Program-made: the position numbers and the translations under genes | Source of the DNA: Actinoallomurus vinaceus | GTDB taxonomy: Bacteria > Actinomycetota > Actinomycetes > Streptosporangiales > Streptosporangiaceae | Direction of reading: 5' to 3' | Assembly (NCBI RefSeq): GCF_039542055.1 | Contig: NZ_BAABHK010000002.1 | Location: 186,001-250,000, forward strand | Length of the DNA: 64,000 nucleotides | Notes under the pieces: model-generated | The model's input: the letters and a program-made list of their open reading frames with translations, nothing else | The model's database searches: none | Told to the model about the DNA's origin: nothing | Shown here: piece by piece, positions 57,455 through 64,000 of the stretch | How the letters are laid out: each line of letters begins with the position of its first letter | How positions within the stretch are numbered: the first letter of the stretch is position 1

Positions 57455-58416
57455 GCGAACATCTCCTCGGCGTCGATCGGTTGCGGGGCGATGCCCTGCA
57501 GATGAAGCTCCTCACAGAAGGCCGCGGTCATCTCGGCGTTGGCGGCCGTCCCGTACGGCATCCAGTCCGGCCCGAAGATCTCCGCGCTCGCCTCCAGCTC
57601 CGCCAGCAGCCACGGCGTGGTGTCGGCCAGCAGCCGCCGCCGCGCCACCCACACGCGCTTGGACTCCTCGAAGACCTCCTCCAACGCCGCCGGCAGCCAC
57701 GGGTACCGCTCGACCACCGCGCTCTTGACCGCCAGCAGGTGGATCCCCGGCACGAACCCGGTCGACCGGAAGTAGTCCAGCTCGGCGCCGCGGTGATCCT
57801 CGTACAGGTGACGGAACCGGCCGTCCGCGGTGAACAGCTCATCCGGCATGAACGGCGTGAACACCGCGTCGAACCGCCCCGCCGCCAGCCCCTCGACCAG
57901 AGACTCGCCCTCCGCCGCCACCGTGACGTTCGGCGGAAGCGGCCGCGGCCCGACCCGGTCCTTGCCCGTCTCCCCCGCGACCAGCGGCCCGACCGTCCAC
58001 GTGACGCCGTCCAGGTCCACACCGGCCGCGCGCAGCAGCGCCCGCGTCCACGTGTTGCCCGAGTCCGGCCAGCCCGTCAGCCCGATCCGCGCCTCGGCCA
58101 GGTCCTTCGGCGACGCCAGGTCGCTGTCGCGCCGGACGAGGACGCACCGGTGCCGGAACCCGCGCATGACGAACACCGGAAGCCCGACGAGGCGGTCGTC
58201 GCCGCGGGCCCGCCCCAGCGCGTAACGGCTGAAGGAGGTCTCACCGCCGTCCAGCTCGGGCTCGGCGAGCACGTCCGGCGTCACCGGCCGCGACTCCACC
58301 TCCAGCTCGAAGTCCCGTGGGCGTACCCGGCCGGTCACGAGCGGGACCAGATGGTCCCAGTCGCGCAGGGCCAGGCGAATCCGTGGAACCGACACATCGC
58401 TCCATTCGCTCGACAT
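57451..58416 (-). CDS. cytosolic substrate-binding-fold protein, dihydroxyphthalate-decarboxylase-like
   Basis: 321 residues from ATG 58416 (GTG 58394 also possible). Fold: RIRLALRDWDHLVPLVTGRVRPRDFELEVESRP, GLPVFVMRGFRHRCVLVRRDSDL, LAEARIGLTGWPDSGNTWTRALLRAAGVD, FTPFMPDELF. This periplasmic-binding-protein fold (PBP2) is annotated either as a solute-binding protein or as 4,5-dihydroxyphthalate decarboxylase. No signal peptide is visible, favouring an enzyme in the cytosol. It is the first gene of the operon and divergent from MocR. Confidence 0.85.
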   Translation of the reverse strand: MSSEWSDVSVPRIRLALRDWDHLVPLVTGRVRPRDFELEVESRPVTPDVLAEPELDGGETSFSRYALGRARGDDRLVGLPVFVMRGFRHRCVLVRRDSDLASPKDLAEARIGLTGWPDSGNTWTRALLRAAGVDLDGVTWTVGPLVAGETGKDRVGPRPLPPNVTVAAEGESLVEGLAAGRFDAVFTPFMPDELFTADGRFRHLYEDHRGAELDYFRSTGFVPGIHLLAVKSAVVERYPWLPAALEEVFEESKRVWVARRRLLADTTPWLLAELEASAEIFGPDWMPYGTAANAEMTAAFCEELHLQGIAPQPIDAEEMFA

Positions 58417-58454
58417 CTCTCGATGCCGACCGACGATATGTTCACCAAGAAGCA

Positions 58455-58477
58455 AGTACAATACTCACTTTGTTACT
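58455..58477. promoter_or_regulatory. dyad in the AT-rich gap controlling the ABC operon and mocR gene
   Basis: AGTACAA (58455-58461) and TTGTTACT (58470-58477) are inverted with one extra base in the second arm. The gap 58417-58525 is AT-rich compared with the neighbouring genes, as expected of promoter DNA. MocR proteins usually bind direct or inverted repeats here. Confidence 0.5.
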
Positions 58478-58525
58478 GCACAAAGATTTACCACCACGAA
58501 ATCGACAGAACGGCAGGTGGGGACC

Positions 58526-59872
58526 ATGCCCGAGCCCTCGGTGGACGCCCAATGGCTCGCCGACCACATCGGCGACCGCAGCGCCCGCGGCATCGCCTCG
58601 GCCGTGACCGACCTCATCCGCGGCGGCCAGGTCCCCGCCGGGACACGCCTGCCCACCGTCCGCGGCCTCGCCACCGAACTCGGCGTCAGCCCCGCCACCG
58701 TCGCCGACGCCTGGGCGACCCTCCGCCGCCACCGCGTCATCAGCGCGCAACGCCGCCGCGGCACGATCGTCGTCGGACCGCCCAGCGTCCCCCACCCCGT
58801 CCGCTACGAACGGATCGGCGACTTCGGCGGACGCCTCACCGTCGACCTCGCGATCGCCGCCCCCGACCCCGCCCTGCTCCCCCCACTGGAGAAGGCCCTC
58901 GCCGCCGCCGCACACGCCGAACGCCTCAACGACTACGCCCGCGAGACCATCACCCCGCGCCTGCGCCGCGCCGTAGAACCCACCTGGCCGTTCCCCGCCG
59001 ACGCCTGGCTCGTCACCGGCGGCGGCTACGAAGGCGTCCAGCTGACCTGCCAGACCGCCGCCCTCCCCGGCGACCGCATCGCCGTCGAAGACCCCACCGG
59101 CGCACGACTGCTCGACATCTTCGAGGCCCTCGGCACCGAGGTGATCCCGGTCGCCTGCGACGAGGCGGGCCCGATGCCCGACGCCCTCGCCGAAGCCCTG
59201 GCGACGAACCCGGCCGCCTTCGTCTACCAGCCCCGCGCCCACACCCCCTGCGGCCACGCCCTGACCCGCGAACGCGCCGCCGAACTCGCCGCGCTGCTCG
59301 CCCCCACCAGCACCCTCGCGATCGAGGACGACGGACTCGGCGAGGCGTCGACCACACCGCCGGTCAGCGTCGGCGAGCACCTGCCCGGCCAGACGGTCCT
59401 GATCAGGTCCTACTCCAAGTCCCACGGACCCGACCTGCGCGTCGCCGTACTCGGCGGCGCCAAGGAGACCATCGAGCGGGTCCGCGTCCTCCGCAGCTAC
59501 GGCACCGGCTGGACCAGCCGCATCCTGCAGGACGCCCTGGCCCATCTCCTCGAAGACCCCGATGCCCGCGCCTCCGTCGACCACGCCCGCACCATCTACA
59601 CCCGGCGTCGTGAACGCATGGCCGAGGCCCTGGCCGCCCAGGGCGTGGCGACCCACAACAACGACGGACTGATGCTGTGGGTGCCGGTCGCCGACGAGTC
59701 CGCGGCCCTCGTCACCCTCGCCGCGCACGGCGTGGCGGCCGCCCCCGGCAGCCGCTACCAGGTACGGCCCTCCGCCCCGCACATCCGCATCGCCACCGGC
59801 CAACTCCCCGACGACCCCGAATCCCTCCACCGACTCGCCGACCTGGTCGTCCTCGCCGCCGGACGCCCTTAA
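58526..59872 (+). CDS. MocR-type regulator (GntR HTH fused to PLP aminotransferase fold)
   Basis: 448 residues from ATG 58526 (GTG 58517 possible). Residues 1-75: WLADHIGDRSARGIASAVTDLIRGGQVPAGTRLPTVRGLATELGVSPATVADAWATLRRHRVISAQ (GntR winged helix). The rest is a class I aminotransferase fold with RSYSKSHGPDLR, where the lysine would bind PLP. MocR regulators sense an amino acid-like or vitamin effector through PLP. It is divergent from the amino acid ABC/amidase operon and very probably controls it. Confidence 0.93.
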   Translation: MPEPSVDAQWLADHIGDRSARGIASAVTDLIRGGQVPAGTRLPTVRGLATELGVSPATVADAWATLRRHRVISAQRRRGTIVVGPPSVPHPVRYERIGDFGGRLTVDLAIAAPDPALLPPLEKALAAAAHAERLNDYARETITPRLRRAVEPTWPFPADAWLVTGGGYEGVQLTCQTAALPGDRIAVEDPTGARLLDIFEALGTEVIPVACDEAGPMPDALAEALATNPAAFVYQPRAHTPCGHALTRERAAELAALLAPTSTLAIEDDGLGEASTTPPVSVGEHLPGQTVLIRSYSKSHGPDLRVAVLGGAKETIERVRVLRSYGTGWTSRILQDALAHLLEDPDARASVDHARTIYTRRRERMAEALAAQGVATHNNDGLMLWVPVADESAALVTLAAHGVAAAPGSRYQVRPSAPHIRIATGQLPDDPESLHRLADLVVLAAGRP

Positions 59873-60209
59873 AACCGGCGCGCCACGCGTACGCCGCGGT
59901 GGCATGGCTGCACCGGGACTTCGACCGTGTGTCGCCCGGCAGCCGTCGCCTACGTCCTGGAAATGCCGGTACTGGCAGTACGGGTGCCACCGGAATACGG
60001 CAACGGCACGATCGACATTGACATGGGCCGCCGCCCCGACCTCGGCCTCGCCGCCTGAGCACCCACCGATAGGAACCTGCCATCAGTCGCTATGTGTGGT
60101 GTTATCGCTGGTCAGTGGCGTCTACAACCTGCTCTGAGGGCTCGGAGAGGCGCGTGGTGGGACAGCGGTCCGCCGCGGTTGTTAATGCTGCTGCTCTCGC
60201 GCTCGGCGG
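59873..60209. other. 337-bp region without a recognised gene
   Basis: A small plus-strand frame 59963-60058 (MPVLAVRVPPEYGNGTIDID...) is G/C-biased at codon position 3 but has no ribosome-binding site and no family. Otherwise nothing is seen. Confidence 0.45.
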
Positions 60210-61340
60210 TCAGGACGGCTGGACTTCGTCGAAGACGGCGAGGGCTTGAGTGGGGTCCGGGCTCACGAGGCGTTCCAGACCGGCCGTCGTGATTTTCGCC
60301 CATTTGCCGGCCCGTGCCCACATCTGCTCCTCGAAGGCGCGGACGGCCTCGTCCAGATCTCCAGGGCCGGGGGCGGCGGCGATGGACTCGGCGAGTTCTG
60401 CGCCTTCCAGCATCGCGAGGTTCGCACCCGCCCCCAATGGGGGCATCAGGTGGGCGGCGTCGCCCAGCAGCGTCACCCCGGGGACGTGGGCCCAGGTGTG
60501 GGGCACAGGCAGGACGTAGAGGGGGCGGTGGACGAAAGCGGTGCCGTGGCGGAGGAGGTCGAGGACGGGAGCGGCCCAGCCGTCGAAGAGAGCCAGCAGG
60601 CTTGATCGCACGGCCTCGGCATCGGCCAGATCCAGGTCCAGGTCCGTGTGCCAGTCCAGCGGCGCGCGGAACTGGGCGCCCACCTTGACGTGGCCGCCGC
60701 TGTTGCGCTGGGCGACGAGGGCGCGGTTCACGCCGTACACAGCCACGGAACCGTCGCCGATCAACCGCGCGAGGTCAGGGTGACGGGTGTCGACGTCGTC
60801 CAGGGAGGTCTCGACCCGGGTGACGCCGGTGTAGTGCGGCGTCGCGGACGAGATTGCCGGGCGGACTCTGGACCAGGCGCCGTCCGCGCCGATCACGAGG
60901 TCGAACGTCTCCTCTCGCCCGTCCGCGAAATGGACGAGCACGCCTGCATGGGTTTGCGGCACTACCTCCGTCACGCGCCGCCCCCATTGGACGTCGAGGG
61001 GGCCGAGCAGCAGGTCGCGGAGTTGCCCGCGGTCGATCTCGGGATTGGCTCGTTCGCCCGGACGGGGCTTCCAGTCGCGAAGGACGGTCCCGTTCGTGTC
61101 CAGGATGCGCATGGCCTGCCCCTCGGGACGGGACAGCTCCTGGAACTCCGCCCGTAGCCCCGCCTTCTCCAGTGCGAGCTGGCCCATCCCTTCTTGCAGG
61201 TCCAGCGTGCCGCCCGGGGGACGGGCGTCGGGGGCAGGATCGCGTTCGAGGACGGTGACGGGGTGACCATGGTGGTGCAGGACGCGGGCGAAGGTAAGGC
61301 CGCCGGGGCCGCCCCCGATCACGGCGATACGGTGTCTCAT
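60210..61340 (-). CDS. FAD-dependent monooxygenase (TetX/class A type)
   Basis: 376 residues from ATG 61340. IAVIGGGPGGLTFARVLHHHGHPVTVLERD (FAD Rossmann), PPGGTLDLQEGMG, DLVIGADGAWSRVR (DG), VTLLGDAAHLMPPLGAGANLAMLEGAELA (GD). The arrangement resembles TetX-type tetracycline monooxygenases and related antibiotic-modifying FMOs. Eight-base direct repeats lie upstream (61365-61390). Regulation is unknown; no regulator gene is adjacent. Confidence 0.9.
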   Translation of the reverse strand: MRHRIAVIGGGPGGLTFARVLHHHGHPVTVLERDPAPDARPPGGTLDLQEGMGQLALEKAGLRAEFQELSRPEGQAMRILDTNGTVLRDWKPRPGERANPEIDRGQLRDLLLGPLDVQWGRRVTEVVPQTHAGVLVHFADGREETFDLVIGADGAWSRVRPAISSATPHYTGVTRVETSLDDVDTRHPDLARLIGDGSVAVYGVNRALVAQRNSGGHVKVGAQFRAPLDWHTDLDLDLADAEAVRSSLLALFDGWAAPVLDLLRHGTAFVHRPLYVLPVPHTWAHVPGVTLLGDAAHLMPPLGAGANLAMLEGAELAESIAAAPGPGDLDEAVRAFEEQMWARAGKWAKITTAGLERLVSPDPTQALAVFDEVQPS

Positions 61341-61364
61341 GTCGATACACCGTATTTCGTTGTG

Positions 61365-61390
61365 ACGATGTAACGCAACAGTACGATGTA
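61365..61390. repeat. direct repeat upstream of the FAD monooxygenase
   Basis: ACGATGTA occurs at 61365-61372 and 61383-61390, an 18 bp period, 25-50 bp upstream of the start. It could be a regulatory site, but the unit is short. Confidence 0.3.
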
Positions 61391-61453
61391 GGGGTAGGAC
61401 CGGAATACGGCAGAAACCTGCCGCGAGGCCGTTAAGCCACCGCTGACCTGTAC

Positions 61454-62179
61454 TTATCCTCGGCGGCGGGGGCTGGACAGGGTCTCGGTTGCTTGGTGGA
61501 CGGCGGCGAGGCCTGGTTTGACGTAGCGCTGCACCGAACGCAGGCTCTTGTGCCCGGTCTTGGCCATGATGACGTTGGCGGAGACGTTGGCCTCGCCGAG
61601 GTGGGTGGCCGAGGAGTGGCGGAGTTGGTGCAGCCGCAGCCCGTCGCCGTAGTGGGCGAGCAGGACGCGGGCGCGGTCGTAGCCGAGGTGGACGCGGCCG
61701 GTTTTGGGGCAGATGTCGCGTGAATCGATGGTGGCGCCGCGGTGCGGTCCGGGCCGGTGTTTGGATAGGAACAACGGGCCACGTTCGCGGCCGGCGATGA
61801 GCCTGGGGAGCAGGTGCGCGGTGTCGATGCCCCAGGTAATCCACACGATGTCCCCGCCTTTGGCGATGATCTTGGCTTGCTTGTTGGGCAGGTCCAGATC
61901 CTCGATGTTCAGCGCGAGCACCGCGCTGGCGCGGGAGGCGGACTCATAAAGCATCCGCCACAGCGTCTTCTCCCGCAGCGGCACGTCGCGTCGCCGGCAG
62001 AGGCGGTCGATCCGGGAGCGCGATACGGCCTTGGTGTCGTCATTGTTCTCCCGCTGCCGCTCTACGGTCGTCGGCAGTGCCGGTGTGGCCCAGTTCTTGC
62101 TCCTGATCTTCGGGGTGTCGAGGAAGGCGTCGATGGCGGCGCGGACGGTCGGTCCGCCTGCCGTCTTCTTGGTGCTTTA
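61454..62179 (-). pseudogene. tyrosine integrase with internal deletion
   Basis: From a stop at 62177 the frame reads PTVRAAIDAFLDTPKIRSKN, then directly WATPALPTTVERQRENNDD, AVSRSRIDRLC, DVPLREKTLWRMLYESASRASAVLALNIEDLDLP, HQLRHSSATHLGE, KTGHKSLRSVQRYVKP to 61454. The catalytic Arg, His-x-x-Arg, His and Tyr are all present. The SAM-like N-terminal core (about 60-80 residues between IRSKN and WATPA) is missing, and there is no start codon. A shorter GTG (61984) would give only the catalytic part. It is a dead integrase. Confidence 0.8.
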
Positions 62180-62503
62180 CCGGAACCGCGGCGTCGGCTC
62201 TCCAGGTTCGTGACGGTCACCGCCATCACCACATCCGTCTCGGTCGACCTACCGGATAACGTGCACGAGTCGGGCCATCAGCGGCGTGGTGTTCGTGCTG
62301 GTCACCGATCCTCGTTGTGGATCAGGTAAAACCCCAGGGCCTCTCTCCGGCTGGTAGACGCACTGTCAATGCCGAGTTGAGTGCGCTAACTGGGCTGGTC
62401 TCCGTCCCTGCTACGAAGAGGCGGGCGCAGCCGCTCCTGGTGTCGAGGTACGCCCACGACCTCGGGTCGGATGGCCGCATTTCCTGCGCTGTGTCCTGGC
62501 CGG
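62180..62503. other. 324-bp stretch downstream of the WYL relic
   Basis: Nothing coding is recognised between the integrase and WYL relics. Frames are short, interrupted, and without third-position G/C bias. Confidence 0.5.
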
Positions 62504-62707
62504 TCAGGTCCTTCGATGTCGCTGTCGGGGGTGGTCGGCCAGGGCGCCGGTCAGACGCGTCGCGAGCGCGGCGCGCAGTTCTGGTCCGCCTTCGACGCGG
62601 AAGTCGAACGGCACGTTCGCCAACCACTCCTGCGCGTACATCGTCGGGTTGCTGGTGCTGCCGACGAGCACGCATCCGTCGCCCGATGGGTGCAGTCGTC
62701 CCATTTA
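62504..62707 (-). pseudogene. C-terminal relic of a WYL-type regulator
   Basis: The minus frame reads GRLHPSGDGCVLVGSTSNPTMYAQEWLANVPFDFRVEGGPELRAALATRLTGALADH then stop at 62504. The pattern V-G-S-T..YAQEWLAN-(F)RVEGGPELRAAL matches the WCX end of WYL/YafY proteins. The preceding DNA no longer reads in the same frame. Confidence 0.5.
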
Positions 62708-63063
62708 CGCCTCGACGGAGCCGCGTTCGCGGAGCTCGTGGAGCGACAACGGGATCTTCGGTGACTGCTGGTGCATCGGTTACCACCCGGAACACGGTCG
62801 GCGGGGAATCCATCGCACAATCAAGGAGGACCGGTTCCGAACAGACCTCGCGTATGGATGCCGCGAAGCGGATTCTCATCGCTGATCTCGATGATCGCGC
62901 GCTCTTCTGCCGCTGATCGGGCGTGAGACGACAGTTTCCGGTGGGCTTCCTGCGCGGGCACAGAGATCCCGCCGGATGCGGGTGGCCCGTCTCTCGATTG
63001 CGGTCCACGTGCCGTGTCACGGGCCGGTAGTGCCAGGCGTTTTCACGCCCGCCCTGGGGCACG
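62708..63063. other. 356-bp region without a recognised gene
   Basis: The minus strand from about 62917 to 62821 reads coherently (AAEERAIIEISDENPLRGIH) but has no start and no family. No repeat or hairpin of note. Confidence 0.4.
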
Positions 63064-63285
63064 TCATCCGCCCGCGGCGTCCTCGGCCTCCCAGCGCAGC
63101 AGGTCGCCTGGCTGGCACTTGAGCACCTCGCAGAGCGCGGCGAGGGTCGTGAAGCGCACGGCCTTGGCGCGGCCGTTCTTGAGTACCGCCAGGTTGGCGG
63201 GCGTGATCCCTACACGGTCCGCGAGCTCGCCCACGGACATCTTCCGTTTGGCCAGCATCACGTCGATGTCGACGGCGATCGGCAT
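63064..63285 (-). CDS. small Cro/CI-type HTH protein paired with DUF2975
   Basis: 73 residues from ATG 63285. HTH: PIAVDIDVMLAKRKMSVGELADRVGITPANLAVLKNGRAKAVRFTTLAALCEVLKCQPGDLL. It belongs to the YozG-like family, commonly following DUF2975 membrane proteins. Its ATG overlaps the stop of that gene by one base (TGATG). It should bind the twin palindromes at 63789-63826 upstream of the operon. Confidence 0.92.
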   Translation of the reverse strand: MPIAVDIDVMLAKRKMSVGELADRVGITPANLAVLKNGRAKAVRFTTLAALCEVLKCQPGDLLRWEAEDAAGG

Positions 63286-63776
63286 CAGATCACCTCGTCC
63301 AGCTCGGCCTGCATCTGCGCCGCTTCGACGTCGCGCGCGACGGCCTGGGCGAGCAGCATCCGCAGCACGAGCACGATAAGCGCGACCCCCAGGATGGCCA
63401 TGCCAACCCCGCCCATGATGACGGTGACGCCCGGGTCGTCCCGCTGGCCCGGCGCATTGAGGGCCGTGACCGCGAACCACACGAGCGCAGCCGCCACGAT
63501 CGCGCCGATGATGACGTCCACGTACCGGAAGGCGGCGTGGGAGAACACGGTTCCGCGTCGCACCATCGTCACCAGTCGCCACACGCAGACCCCGATGACC
63601 TGGACCGTCCCGATGCCCAGGATCGTGATCACGCGCAGCGGGGTCAGCGGGAGCGACCCGTCCTCCGGGTCGCTCCCGCTGACCAACGTCCACACCATCA
63701 ATGCCTGTACGGACACGGTGCCGACGAGCATCACCACGAGCACAGCGCGCAGCGCGCGCACTGTCAGCTTTCCCAT
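63285..63776 (-). CDS. DUF2975 membrane protein
   Basis: 163 residues with four hydrophobic segments: LRAVLVVMLVGTVSVQALMVWTLV, ITILGIGTVQVIGVCVWRLV, VDVIIGAIVAAALVWFAVTAL, VIMGGVGMAILGVALIVLVLRMLL. DUF2975 proteins of unknown function are almost always followed by a YozG-like HTH protein, as here. A membrane-sensor/repressor pair is inferred. Confidence 0.92.
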   Translation of the reverse strand: MGKLTVRALRAVLVVMLVGTVSVQALMVWTLVSGSDPEDGSLPLTPLRVITILGIGTVQVIGVCVWRLVTMVRRGTVFSHAAFRYVDVIIGAIVAAALVWFAVTALNAPGQRDDPGVTVIMGGVGMAILGVALIVLVLRMLLAQAVARDVEAAQMQAELDEVI

Positions 63777-63788
63777 GGCCCACCCCTT

Positions 63789-63826
63789 CCATCGAGTTGC
63801 GATGGAAATCTATCGAATTTCGATAG
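63789..63826. promoter_or_regulatory. twin operators of the DUF2975/HTH operon
   Basis: CCATCG-AGTTG-CGATGG (63789-63805) and CTATCG-AATTT-CGATAG (63810-63826) share ATCG-N5-CGAT with perfect 6-base arms. Their centres are 21 bp apart, two helical turns, so two dimers would bind on the same face. They start 13 bp upstream of the DUF2975 ATG. Confidence 0.8.
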
Positions 63827-64000
63827 GTGAAGCAAGAGCTGGGACGGAGGGGCGGCGGCGGGTTCGCACCGTGGCGGGACGCCTCCGCCCCCCATGGCAT
63901 GGCGGTGCGCGAACCGTCTTGATCTTGTCCAAGTCGGCCTCGCTTGAGCGCAAATCGGACGCCACCCGACTACGCCGAAGCCCTGTGCCGTCCGGTCGAT

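Noticed and set aside
59963..60058. 31-codon frame MPVLAVRVPPEYGNG as a gene
   Set aside because: No ribosome-binding site, no family, and no coupling to neighbours.
60210..61340. Claiming tetracycline resistance for the FAD monooxygenase
   Set aside because: The class A fold is shared by many enzymes; no tet repressor or known substrate-specific motif can be cited.
62821..62917. Minus-strand AAEERAIIEISDENPLRGIH as a gene
   Set aside because: Coherent but short, without start, family or ribosome-binding site.
1..64000. CRISPR arrays, tRNA, rRNA, riboswitches, replication origins
   Set aside because: No regular spaced repeats, no cloverleaf-like sequence with TTCGA arm and acceptor pairing, and no known riboswitch core were noticed on either strand.

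Overview
The window is high-GC actinomycete DNA. Coding sequence has strongly G/C-biased third codon positions, GTG and TTG starts are common, and operons use 1-4 base stop/start overlaps. The gene content (an XRE/DUF397 pair beside an anti-sigma-type ATPase, many ECF, WYL, PadR, LysR and MarR regulators, a mycothiol-type maleylpyruvate isomerase, a Streptomyces-type TnpB) fits Streptosporangiales (Actinomadura-like) or Streptomyces. That assignment is inference; no rRNA or tRNA gene is present to settle it.

Layout. 1-6.4 kb: a TnpB-like transposase cut by the left edge, an MmyB-type regulator, the alkylation-repair pair Ada-AlkA and Ogt, an ECF sigma factor with a coupled membrane protein, and a DedA protein. 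6.4-14.9 kb: a permease/Usp pair, an SDR enzyme, a PQQ-type beta-propeller, a nucleoside-salvage operon (nucleoside hydrolase, adenosine deaminase) facing a LacI regulator across a palindrome, and a PucR regulator. 14.9-28 kb: a secreted beta-propeller, GntR, PEBP, a frameshifted DtxR/IdeR homologue, LysR, two MFS transporters, an HSL esterase, HxlR, an ECF factor with a SnoaL-like tail, a DHFR-like reductase, and an EthD/PhzF operon. 28-34 kb: LysR, a serine recombinase, MarR/NmrA, and the ATPase / 85-residue protein / XRE / DUF397 cassette. 34-39 kb: an IS30-HTH/MarR hybrid regulator divergent from an operon of P450, DrrA/DrrB-type ABC exporter and a membrane protein. 39-53 kb: regulator/enzyme pairs facing each other across palindromes (WYL/VOC, PadR/TipA-type MerR, MAP/XRE, LysR/SDR, WYL/RidA, CMD/MarR), with further oxidoreductases. 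53-60 kb: a polar amino acid ABC transporter with a nitrilase-family amidase and a second substrate-binding-like protein, divergent from a MocR regulator. 60-64 kb: an FAD monooxygenase, integrase and WYL relics, and a DUF2975/HTH pair with twin operators.

Two themes stand out. First, almost every regulator sits divergently from its likely target with a readable palindrome between them. Both intact WYL regulators carry the same core (GACA-N5-TGTC), and the LacI and GntR sites share the core TAATCGATTA. Second, the region holds many gene relics: C-terminal or frameshifted pieces of PucR, DtxR, SDR (two), ABM, LuxR, WYL, serine recombinase, tyrosine integrase (two), and perhaps Tn3 transposase and a Dam-type methylase. 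It reads as accessory chromosome reworked repeatedly by mobile elements. The best candidates for an undescribed system are the MocR-controlled ABC/amidase operon (53.97-59.87 kb) and the P450/exporter operon (34.2-38.9 kb).
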